Shown here: positions 1 through 4,410 of the stretch, piece after piece
Position numbering within the stretch: the stretch's first letter is position 1
Layout: every line of letters begins with the position of its first letter
Assembly: GCA_040904405.1 (NCBI GenBank)
Contig: JBBDTK010000092.1
Span: 1 to 5,210, forward strand
Direction of reading: 5' to 3'
From: VRUE01 sp040904405
GTDB lineage: Bacteria; Actinomycetota; Thermoleophilia; Solirubrobacterales; 70-9
Length of the DNA stretch: 5,210 nucleotides
Notes under the pieces: generated by a model
What the model was told of the DNA's origin: nothing
The model's input: the letters and a program-made list of their open reading frames with translations, nothing else
Database searches by the model: none
Program-made: the position numbers and the translations under genes

Positions 1-72
1 TCAGGTGCGTCCAGACGCCGCCGAAACGATCTGAATTTCCGGATGCGTGTACTAGCGACGTGCCGGGAGTTG

Positions 73-115
73 GCCGTCCATCGTTAGCCGCCCGTATATG
101 GGCGGAATCGACGGC
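73..115 (-). terminator. Two-tier hairpin downstream of the rhomboid-like gene
   Basis: An inner stem CCGCCC (88-93) / GGGCGG (100-105) closes a 6-base AT-rich loop. An outer stem GCCGTC (73-78) / GACGGC (110-115) flanks it across an asymmetric internal loop. It lies just past the stop codon (121-123) of the minus-strand gene, so it is placed to end that transcript. There is no clear U-tract, as is common for actinobacterial terminator-like hairpins. Its role is inferred from position and folding only. Confidence 0.5.
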
Positions 116-120
116 ACGCC

Positions 121-888
121 TCAGTCGCGCAGTCGGGCGGCGACGAGCCCGGCCAGGCCGCCGACCGCGCCGCCGGCGAGGCCGGCGAAGACGTCGGCAG
201 TCGACTCGAAGATCGGCAGGGCGAGCAGCACCGCGAGGGCGACGGCGACCGCGACCGGGTCGTAGTCCCGGTCGATCGCCTGCCGCGCCTCGGCGCGGCG
301 CAGCGCGAACCAGGCGGCGAGCGCGCCCAGCGCCATCCCGTTGCCGCCGGCAACCAGGGTCAGGTCGCCGCGAGCGTCGGCGATGCCACCCGCCGCCAGC
401 ATCCCCAGCGCCCCGCAGGCGAGCAGCAGCACGGCGGTGGCGGCGCTGCCGAGCCGGCGCTCGACCCCGCCGGCGAAGATCGCCAGGCCGACGCCGACGA
501 CGAACAGGTAGCCGACGTCGGCGTAGGCGAAGGGCGCGGTCAGGTAGCGCCACCACTCGCCTTCGGCCGGGGCCACCAGGGCGCCGACCCCGATCAGGGT
601 CGAGCCGGTCGCCTTCTGCACCAGCAGGAGCAGGGCCGAGACCGCGATCGCCGCCAGCGCCGCGTAGGGGCGCTGCGCGACGCCCCCCTTCGTTAGGCGG
701 GGCATGCGCACACGCAGCATGCGGCGACCCGCCCGGCGGCCGGGCTTCGCCTCGAAGCCGTCGCCGCGCCGCTCCAGCTGCGGCGCCCGCTTGCGCAACC
801 GGGCGCCGCAGTAGGGGCACTCGGTGACGTAGGGACTGACCTCGGAGCCGCAGTTCTTGCAGATGACGCTGAGCTCAGTCTCGCTCAT
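121..888 (-). CDS. Zinc-ribbon / rhomboid-fold membrane protein, probable pseudoprotease
   Basis: The 255-residue protein starts at MSETELSV. A 19-residue longer form would run into the aldolase promoter and is Pro/Arg-rich, so the shorter ATG is preferred. C10, C13, C24 and C27 form a CxxC-x10-CxxC zinc ribbon. A basic linker (about 31-72) is followed by roughly six hydrophobic segments (about 73-91, 118-140, 148-169, 177-195, 210-227, 231-250). EWWRYLTAPF (111-120) matches the WR..T loop of rhomboid intramembrane serine proteases and GGVERRLG the G..lE motif. However, the usual GxSG is GGNG (Asn183), the His expected before the last-helix glycines is Phe234, and the loop-1 histidines are absent. 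The fold assignment is family knowledge; loss of protease activity is inferred. It may be a membrane scaffold or a binder of membrane clients. It is divergent from the aldolase gene, and the two share a 93-base intergenic region. Confidence 0.8.
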   Translation of the reverse strand: MSETELSVICKNCGSEVSPYVTECPYCGARLRKRAPQLERRGDGFEAKPGRRAGRRMLRVRMPRLTKGGVAQRPYAALAAIAVSALLLLVQKATGSTLIGVGALVAPAEGEWWRYLTAPFAYADVGYLFVVGVGLAIFAGGVERRLGSAATAVLLLACGALGMLAAGGIADARGDLTLVAGGNGMALGALAAWFALRRAEARQAIDRDYDPVAVAVALAVLLALPIFESTADVFAGLAGGAVGGLAGLVAARLRD

Positions 889-897
889 GATCGTTCG

Positions 898-903
898 AGG
901 ATA
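898..903 (-). promoter_or_regulatory. Candidate -10 hexamer (TATCCT) for the rhomboid-like gene
   Basis: On the minus strand TATCCT fits the actinobacterial TANNNT -10 pattern and ends 10 bases before the ATG at 888, so the transcript would have a leader of only about 3 bases. No Shine-Dalgarno is visible, which fits leaderless translation. No convincing -35 was found. This is a pattern-based inference. Confidence 0.35.
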
Positions 904-942
904 ACCGCCCGGTCGCGAGCGCTCGGGCGACGCCGCCGGTGG

Positions 943-974
943 CATACTGCGGGAGAACCCGTCTTCGAGGAGGA
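943..974 (+). promoter_or_regulatory. Candidate -10 (CATACT) and strong Shine-Dalgarno for the aldolase gene
   Basis: CATACT at 943-948 resembles a -10 box. GAGGAGGA at 967-974 is a near-ideal ribosome binding site, 7 bases before the GTG at 982, and it fixes that start. The predicted leader is about 27 bases. This is the only gene in the window with a clear Shine-Dalgarno. Confidence 0.55.
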
Positions 975-981
975 ATCAAGC

Positions 982-1902
982 GTGGAGTTGAAGAGCCTGA
1001 CCGAGCAGAAATCGCTTCTGGCCGAGCTGGCGCCCGGCAAACGGACCCGTCTGCGCCGCCTGCTGTTCGAGTTCGGCCCGGGCAACGGCACTCTGATGCT
1101 GCTGCCGATCGACCAGGGGATCGAGCACGGCCCGCGCGACTTCTTCCCCAACCCCGCCTCCAAGGACCCCGACTACCAGTTCCGGCTCGCCGCCGAGGCC
1201 GGCTACTCCGCCCTCGCCTGCCAGATCGGGATGGCGAGCAAGCACTACCCCGACTACGCCGGCCAGGTGCCGCTGATCCTCAAGGTCAACGGCAAGACCG
1301 ACATCCCCTCCTCGGCGAAGGCGTTCTCCAGCTGCAACGCCAGCGTCGAGGACGCGGTGCGGCTCGGCGCCGACGCGGTCGGCTACACGCTCTACGTCGG
1401 CTCGCCGCGCCAGGACGAGGACCTCGCCCAGCTGCGCGGCGTGCGCGAAGACTGCGACCGCTACGGGATGCCGCTGATCGTCTGGTCCTACCCGCGCGGA
1501 GAGGCGATCGAAGCCAAGGGCGGCCCCGGCTCCTTCTACGCGATCGACTACGCGGCGCGGATGGCGATGGAGATGGGCGCCGACGTGGTCAAGCTCAACA
1601 TGCCGAAGATCGACCCGGCCAAGGACAAGGACGCCCCCGCCCCCTACGACGAGATGGAAGTCGACCAGGCGGAGGCGATCCGCCATTGCGTCGCGTCAGC
1701 CGGCCGCGCCCTGGTCGTCCTCTCCGGCGGCTCCAGAGTCGACGACGACGTCGTGCTCACCCACTGCCGCGAGGTGATGGAGGCGGGCGGCAGCGGCGTG
1801 ATCTTCGGCCGCAACGTCTGGCAGCGCGAGTGGAACGATGCGCTGGAGATAATCGCCCAGATCAAAGAGACGTTGCTGAGCAACGTCAGGCGCACGCCCT
1901 GA
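982..1902 (+). CDS. Class I fructose-bisphosphate aldolase, archaeal/DhnA type
   Basis: Predicted to cleave fructose 1,6-bisphosphate reversibly into dihydroxyacetone phosphate and glyceraldehyde 3-phosphate through a Schiff base, in cytosolic glycolysis and gluconeogenesis. The protein has 306 residues, a normal length for a DhnA/FbaB-type TIM barrel. Visible motifs are LPIDQGIEHG (41-50, with the conserved Asp44), VGYTLYVGS (133-141), VWSYPRG (167-173), GADVVKLNMP (199-208, with the likely Schiff-base Lys204), LSGGSR (247-252) and GVIFGRNVWQ (272-281, phosphate-binding end). Trp168 and Tyr170 sit where the archaeal enzyme has its W-x-Y pair including the proton-transfer Tyr; that correspondence is from memory. 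The GTG start has a strong ribosome binding site. The stop codon TGA (1900-1902) is also the tip of repeat element A. A related DhnA aldolase acting on another sugar phosphate is less likely. Confidence 0.93.
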   Translation: MELKSLTEQKSLLAELAPGKRTRLRRLLFEFGPGNGTLMLLPIDQGIEHGPRDFFPNPASKDPDYQFRLAAEAGYSALACQIGMASKHYPDYAGQVPLILKVNGKTDIPSSAKAFSSCNASVEDAVRLGADAVGYTLYVGSPRQDEDLAQLRGVREDCDRYGMPLIVWSYPRGEAIEAKGGPGSFYAIDYAARMAMEMGADVVKLNMPKIDPAKDKDAPAPYDEMEVDQAEAIRHCVASAGRALVVLSGGSRVDDDVVLTHCREVMEAGGSGVIFGRNVWQREWNDALEIIAQIKETLLSNVRRTP

Positions 1903-2023
1903 GGGGCCATCCGGCAGGGGTTCCACTTAGGGCCTTAACTTTTTTGAAGACAGTAGGTGGCCGTCCGAGAATGCCACCGCAAAAAAAGTACAAGACGTTC
2001 CACCCCTGCCGGATGGCCCCTCA
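1900..2023. mobile_element. Palindromic repeat element, copy A (MITE/REP-like)
   Basis: This 124-bp element has perfect 22-bp terminal inverted repeats (1900-1921 and 2002-2023). Inside are an inner stem CTTTTTTG (1939-1946) / CAAAAAAAG (1980-1988) with one bulged A, and an apical stem GGTGGC (1956-1961) / GCCACC (1973-1978) closing a loop that holds most of the conserved GGCCGTCCGAG (1959-1969). Its left part (1911-1934) is identical over 24 bases to 4140-4163, and its right part matches 4366-4410. It encodes no protein. The left tip contains the aldolase stop codon, so the hairpin begins where translation ends and could act as a transcription terminator or 3'-end stabiliser. Mobility is inferred from dispersed copies. 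Confidence 0.85.
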
Positions 2024-2036
2024 CCGATGCGCGGAT

Positions 2037-2070
2037 AAGTACAAGACGTTCCGCCCCCGCCGGGATAGGC
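2037..2070 (+). repeat. Orphan right arm of the palindromic element family
   Basis: AAGTACAAGACGTTCC (2037-2052) is identical to 1986-2001 in copy A and 4372-4387 in copy B. The continuation, CCGGGATAGGCC at the end, matches the outer-arm subtype of copy B better than that of copy A. No matching left arm is visible, because the sequence left of copy A is aldolase coding sequence. It is therefore a solo or decayed end, 13 bases beyond copy A and 37 bases before the nuclease start. Confidence 0.8.
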
Positions 2071-2107
2071 CGCGAGCAACCCGGACCGGCACGTTGGGAC
2101 GGCGCCC

Positions 2108-2653
2108 GTGAGAAGAGAGCTTGCAGGGAGCCTGCTGCTGCTGGTTGTGGTTGCGTTGCTGGTCCTGCGGCCCTGGGAGGGGGACCCGGAAGCTGGACCG
2201 GCAGAGGTGGTCGCCGAGGTTACGCGGGTGGTCGACGGGGACACGATCGAGGCGCGGATCGAGGGGGAGGTCGAGGACGTGCGGCTGATCGGGGTCGATA
2301 CGCCGGAGACGATCAAGCCGGGGGCGCCGGTGGAATGCTTCGGGCCGCAGGCGTCGCGCTTCGCGCAGCGCGCCTTGGAGGGCCGGCAGGTGCGGCTCGT
2401 CTTCGGCGCGGAGCGGCGCGACCGCTACGGGCGGCTGCTCGCCTACCTCTACCTCGCGAAGTGGACTTTGTACGTGCCCCCACACGTACAAAGTCCACAG
2501 CGCGAGCGGCTCTTCAACGCGGAGCTGATCCGCCGCGGCCTGGCACGGACGCTGACGATCCCGCCGAACGACCGTTTCGCGCCGCGCCTGGGCCGCCTGG
2601 AGCTGGGCGCCGCCCGCGCCGCCCGCGGCCTCTGGGGCGCCTGCCCGCCCTGA
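2108..2653 (+). CDS. Membrane-anchored or exported thermonuclease (SNase family) with palindromic insertion
   Basis: Predicted calcium-dependent staphylococcal-nuclease-like phosphodiesterase of 181 residues, acting outside the membrane. Residues 8-22 form a hydrophobic signal peptide or anchor. The OB-fold nuclease domain follows: VVDGDT (41-46), RLIGVDTPE (59-67) and RDRYGRLLAY (104-113). Against S. aureus nuclease, recalled from memory, Asp45, Arg59, Asp64, Glu67 and Arg109 match D21, R35, D40, E43 and R87, so the active site is complete. The C-terminal helix ends with RGLW. Where the family has a two-residue turn (A-DG-K), this protein has 16 residues (Lys118-Glu133) encoded by a perfect inverted repeat. 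GTG 2108 is the first start after an in-frame TAG at 2066; its ribosome binding site is weak. The gene stands alone behind the repeat elements. Confidence 0.9.
   Translation: MRRELAGSLLLLVVVALLVLRPWEGDPEAGPAEVVAEVTRVVDGDTIEARIEGEVEDVRLIGVDTPETIKPGAPVECFGPQASRFAQRALEGRQVRLVFGAERRDRYGRLLAYLYLAKWTLYVPPHVQSPQRERLFNAELIRRGLARTLTIPPNDRFAPRLGRLELGAARAARGLWGACPP
2461..2498. repeat. Perfect 16-bp inverted repeat inside the nuclease reading frame
   Basis: GTGGACTTTGTACGTG (2461-2476) and CACGTACAAAGTCCAC (2483-2498) are exact reverse complements around a 6-base loop. The repeat encodes codons 118-131, at an active-site-distal turn where the family normally has two residues, giving a net gain of about 14 residues (42 bases). 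CGCGA occurs at 2455-2459 and 2501-2505, a possible target duplication. The block stays in frame without stops. GTACAA and TCCAC also occur in the dispersed repeat arms, so a distant relation is possible but not shown. Confidence 0.85.
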
Positions 2654-2664
2654 TTCGAAGACGG

Positions 2665-2704
2665 CTGAAGGGTTGTACAGGCTATGGGCGTGACAACTCT
2701 TCAG
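2665..2704 (+). terminator. Stem-loop after the nuclease gene
   Basis: CTGAAGGGTTGT (2665-2676) pairs with ACAACTCTTCAG (2693-2704): 11 Watson-Crick pairs and one G-T pair around a 16-base loop. It starts 11 bases after the nuclease stop, fitting a terminator or 3' stabiliser, though no T-tract follows. The remaining intergenic sequence to 2827 holds only short GC-rich stems (for example GGGCG/CGCCC at 2792-2805) and no promoter I can defend. Confidence 0.55.
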
Positions 2705-2827
2705 GGAATGACTGCGTGACGATCCGCACGCTATTTGGGTCGCATCGGCCGTTGGGGCTTGCTACGGTCCCCCGCGGCCGGACTGTCGGCCGGGCGCCTG
2801 CGCCCCACGGCTCCGCCACTCAGCTAT

Positions 2828-3067
2828 ATGAGAATGCGACAGAGCATCAACCAGTTCGAGGTTGCCTTCGAGCAGGAGACGACCTTGGAGCGCCGTCGTC
2901 GCGAGCAGCTGCGCCGTCGCGCCGCCAATCGCTCGCGCGAGCGTCGCATCGTCCGCAAGGAGCACCACGGCAAAGTCCGCTTCAGCGTGCTCGCCGTCTG
3001 TCTGACCGCAACGGTCGTCGTCGTCGTCATCTCGATGTTCGAGGCGCTCGCCTTCCTGATGGCCTAG
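2828..3067 (+). CDS. Small single-pass membrane protein with basic coiled-coil N-terminus, unknown function
   Basis: I do not recognise a named family. From the ATG at 2828 it has 79 residues; a second ATG two codons on (2834) gives 77. A longer form from 2735 would add a Pro/Gly/Arg-rich stretch typical of spurious translation, so it is not used. Residues 10-46 are highly charged, with an ERRRREQLRRR segment likely to be helical or a coiled coil and able to bind nucleic acid or acidic lipid. Residues 52-78 are one hydrophobic helix (AVCLTATVVVVVISMFEALAFL). The arrangement predicts a cytoplasmic basic domain with a C-terminal membrane anchor. Such tail-anchored small proteins are often regulators or division/secretion accessories, but nothing here selects among these. 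The stop codon lies at the base of a strong hairpin. Confidence 0.75.
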   Translation: MRMRQSINQFEVAFEQETTLERRRREQLRRRAANRSRERRIVRKEHHGKVRFSVLAVCLTATVVVVVISMFEALAFLMA

Positions 3068-3111
3068 AGGCCTGATGTGGGTTAGGCGCGGATAACCCAC
3101 ATCGGGCCTCT
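3066..3111 (+). terminator. Strong 19-bp stem-loop starting in the stop codon
   Basis: Arms 3066-3084 and 3093-3111 pair at 18 of 19 positions (the exception is a T-G wobble) around the 8-base loop ggcgcgga. The first arm begins with the last two bases of the TAG stop (3065-3067). No T-tract follows. It probably ends the small membrane protein transcript and insulates the next gene, whose promoter begins about 27 bases later. Confidence 0.75.
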
Positions 3112-3137
3112 GGGCGCGGACCGCCGGCCAGGTTGAA

Positions 3138-3143
3138 TAGACT
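3138..3143 (+). promoter_or_regulatory. Candidate -10 hexamer (TAGACT) for the HTH protein gene
   Basis: TAGACT fits TANNNT and ends 10 bases before the ATG at 3153, the same spacing as TATCCT before the gene at 888. No Shine-Dalgarno lies between it and the start. A very short leader or leaderless transcript is inferred. Confidence 0.4.
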
Positions 3144-3152
3144 CGCGCGCCG

Positions 3153-3806
3153 ATGGCACGACGCTCGCTGAAGCCACAGCTGAACCAGATCCGCGCCTGG
3201 GTGCGCCAGGGTCGCACCGACGCCTGGATCGCCCACCAGCTCGAGATCTCCGCCTCGGAGCTGCGCGAGTTCCGCAAGCAGCACGACCTCAGCCCCGACG
3301 AGGAGGACGGCGGCGGCGGCGAGGTCGACCTGCGCGACGAGATCGAGGCCGAGGTCGAGGCGGCGACGGCCGAAGAGGCCGACGAGGAGCCGGAGGTCGA
3401 CGAGGAGCCCGAGGCCGACGAAGGCGAGGAGCCCGAGCAGGACGAGACGAACGAGGAGCGCGAGGAGAAGCCGGCCCGCAAACCGCGCAAAGCAAAAGCC
3501 AAAGCGAAGCCGAAAGCGGACGAGGGGGACGAAGAGGGGGCCGCCCGTCCGCGTCGCCGGCGACGGCGCGGCAGGCGCGGCGGCCGTGGGCGGCGCAAAG
3601 AGATCGAGGCGACCTTCGACCACGGCGAGCGCGACGGCTACGGCCTCTGGCTCGATGCCGCGATCAAGGACAATCCCGTCTACGCCGAGCACTGGGCCGG
3701 CAAGCGCGAGGTCAGCGTCCGCATCGACGCCGACCAGATCGTGATCCGCCGCGCCGGCGAGAGTGCCGGCTCGGGCGGCGGCCCAGACGGCGGCTCAGAC
3801 GAGTAG
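3153..3806 (+). CDS. HTH protein with acidic and basic disordered tracts and a conserved-looking C-terminal domain
   Basis: Unrecognised as a named family; 217 residues in four blocks. Residues 5-45 look like a helix-turn-helix (LNQIRAWVRQGRTDAWIAHQ, then LEISASELREFRKQH), similar in pattern to resolvase or sigma-region-4 HTHs. Residues 49-106 are almost all Glu/Asp with Pro and Ala, repeating EEPEVDEEPEADE. Residues 107-122 are Lys/Ala/Pro-rich like a histone H1 tail, and 132-149 are an Arg/Gly tract (RRRRRRGRRGGRGRRK) likely to bind nucleic acid. Residues 150-201 are ordered again (FDHGERDGYGLWLDAAIKDN and a strand-rich VSVRIDADQIVIRR), followed by a Gly/Ser tail. It could be a nucleoid or RNA-associated regulator. 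Its last 12 bases overlap the convergent gene at 3795. The AAA lysine codons in the Lys tract are unusual for this GC-rich sequence. Confidence 0.8.
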   Translation: MARRSLKPQLNQIRAWVRQGRTDAWIAHQLEISASELREFRKQHDLSPDEEDGGGGEVDLRDEIEAEVEAATAEEADEEPEVDEEPEADEGEEPEQDETNEEREEKPARKPRKAKAKAKPKADEGDEEGAARPRRRRRRGRRGGRGRRKEIEATFDHGERDGYGLWLDAAIKDNPVYAEHWAGKREVSVRIDADQIVIRRAGESAGSGGGPDGGSDE

Positions 3807-4118
3807 CTGTCTGCCGCCGGCGAAATCCGTCGCGCGGCGCAGGTAGAGCCAGAAGGTGGCGTCGCCGAGCGCGCGCGGGTCGGCCGCCAGGCCGGGCATC
3901 GTCTCGTTGGCAACCTGGAGGCACCAGTCGGTACCGCGTCCGTAGAGCGCGGCCAGCTCGGCAGCGCGGAAGGTCGGCCCGATCCGGCGGCGCAGCTCGA
4001 CTTCGATCGCGGCGACGACACGGTCGGCGCTCCGACGCTCGCGCGGGTTGTCGATCGCGTTGAGCTCGCGCCAGCCCGCCTCCCACTGGAAGAGCGCGTT
4101 CTCGAGCGGATAGTGCAT
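3795..4118 (-). CDS. Conserved-looking hypothetical protein of 107 residues
   Basis: No named family recognised; the sequence feels like a small family of Thermoleophilia hypotheticals, from memory only. The start is MHYPLENALFQW; a longer reading from 4244 would only translate repeat element B, so it is rejected. It appears soluble and mostly helical: an amphipathic N-terminus (QWEAGWRELN), a charged helix (30-45, RSADRVVAAIEVELRRR), an AELAALYGRGTDWCLQVA segment (53-70) and DATFWLYLRRATDF (86-99). There is one Cys (66), no signal peptide and no membrane span. It ends inside the last 12 bases of the HTH gene on the other strand, so the two genes converge and could affect each other by antisense overlap. 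Its promoter lies at the edge of element B. Confidence 0.75.
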   Translation of the reverse strand: MHYPLENALFQWEAGWRELNAIDNPRERRSADRVVAAIEVELRRRIGPTFRAAELAALYGRGTDWCLQVANETMPGLAADPRALGDATFWLYLRRATDFAGGRQLLV

Positions 4119-4124
4119 CGGCTC

Positions 4125-4130
4125 AGGGTA
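4125..4130 (-). promoter_or_regulatory. Candidate leaderless -10 hexamer (TACCCT) at the edge of element B
   Basis: On the minus strand TACCCT ends exactly 7 bases upstream of the ATG at 4118, the spacing at which transcription would start on the A of ATG. There is no Shine-Dalgarno. The hexamer overlaps the left tip of repeat element B, so the element may supply part of this gene's promoter. Confidence 0.4.
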
Positions 4131-4410
4131 GGGCCTATCCCGGCAGGGGTTCCACTTAGGGCCTATCTCGTTAGGGGGGGTGCCCTGGGACGGTTCAGGA
4201 CCAAGCGGGGCGGTCACGGCGCGGATTCCGCATGGCAGCGCCATGTGGGATTCGCGACGGGGCCGAATCCGCGCAGTGTCTGGGCCGTCCCAGGGTGCGA
4301 CCTCCTAGCGAGATAGGCCCTTAACTTTTCCGAAGACCGGGTGCGGCCGTCCGAGGTTGTCGCCGCGGAAAAAGTACAAGACGTTCCGCCCCTACCGGGA
4401 TATGCCCTCA
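4128..4410. mobile_element. Palindromic repeat element, copy B, interrupted by a nested element
   Basis: The outer arms 4130-4149 and 4389-4408 pair at 18 of 20 positions. The inner stem CTTTTCCG (4325-4332) / CGGAAAAAG (4366-4374) keeps the single bulged A seen in copy A but swaps two T-A pairs for C-G. The apical stem is GCGGC (4343-4347) / GCCGC (4362-4366); that pairing shares C4366 with the inner stem, so it is approximate. The loop region again holds GGCCGTCCGAG (4345-4355). Without the nested insert (about 157 bases) its length is about 126, matching copy A. The right tip supplies the TGA stop (4408-4410) of the minus-strand membrane protein gene; the left tip abuts the promoter of the 107-residue gene. 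Confidence 0.85.
4164..4315. mobile_element. Second palindromic element nested in copy B
   Basis: Copy A reads TTAGGGCC-TTAAC where copy B has about 157 extra bases. The insert is itself a long imperfect palindrome: 4159-4175 pairs with 4304-4320 (16 of 17), CCCTGGGACGG (4183-4193) with 4285-4295 (11 of 11), GCGCGGATTC (4219-4228) with 4265-4274 (10 of 10), and CATGGC (4231-4236) with GCCATG (4240-4245) at the centre. GGCC flanks both sides, consistent with a 4-base target duplication, though GGCC is its own reverse complement and could belong to the arms. It encodes no protein. GGATTC at 4248-4253 offers an alternative partner for 4265-4270. Confidence 0.85.

Noticed and set aside
1..34. Plus-strand frame reading QVRPDAAETI followed by TGA at 32-34, possibly the tail of an upstream gene
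   Set aside because: Only ten codons are visible, too few to support a gene.
36..79. TTTCCG, CCGGG and GGCCGTCC in the same order as the centre of the palindromic elements
   Set aside because: The shared core is only 8 bases, the spacing is about 20 bases too long, and no arms are recognisable; chance similarity in GC-rich DNA is likely.
60..827. Long plus-strand frame opposite the rhomboid-like gene
   Set aside because: Its product is almost entirely Arg, Pro, Ala and Gly, the mark of an antisense shadow in GC-rich DNA.
1927..2070. Similar peptides (for example GGTSCTF...SDG) readable on the minus strand in copies A and B, and KKYKTF readable on the plus strand
   Set aside because: The similarity follows from the conserved repeat DNA; no start, ribosome site or codon bias supports translation.
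3300..3600. Low-complexity GAG/GCC-rich DNA as a possible tandem repeat array
   Set aside because: It is explained by Glu/Asp, Lys and Arg codons of the disordered protein; no regular unit length is visible.
4119..4244. Upstream extension of the 107-residue gene to an ATG at 4244
   Set aside because: The added 42 residues translate the repeat element, and a leaderless-type -10 sits right before the ATG at 4118.
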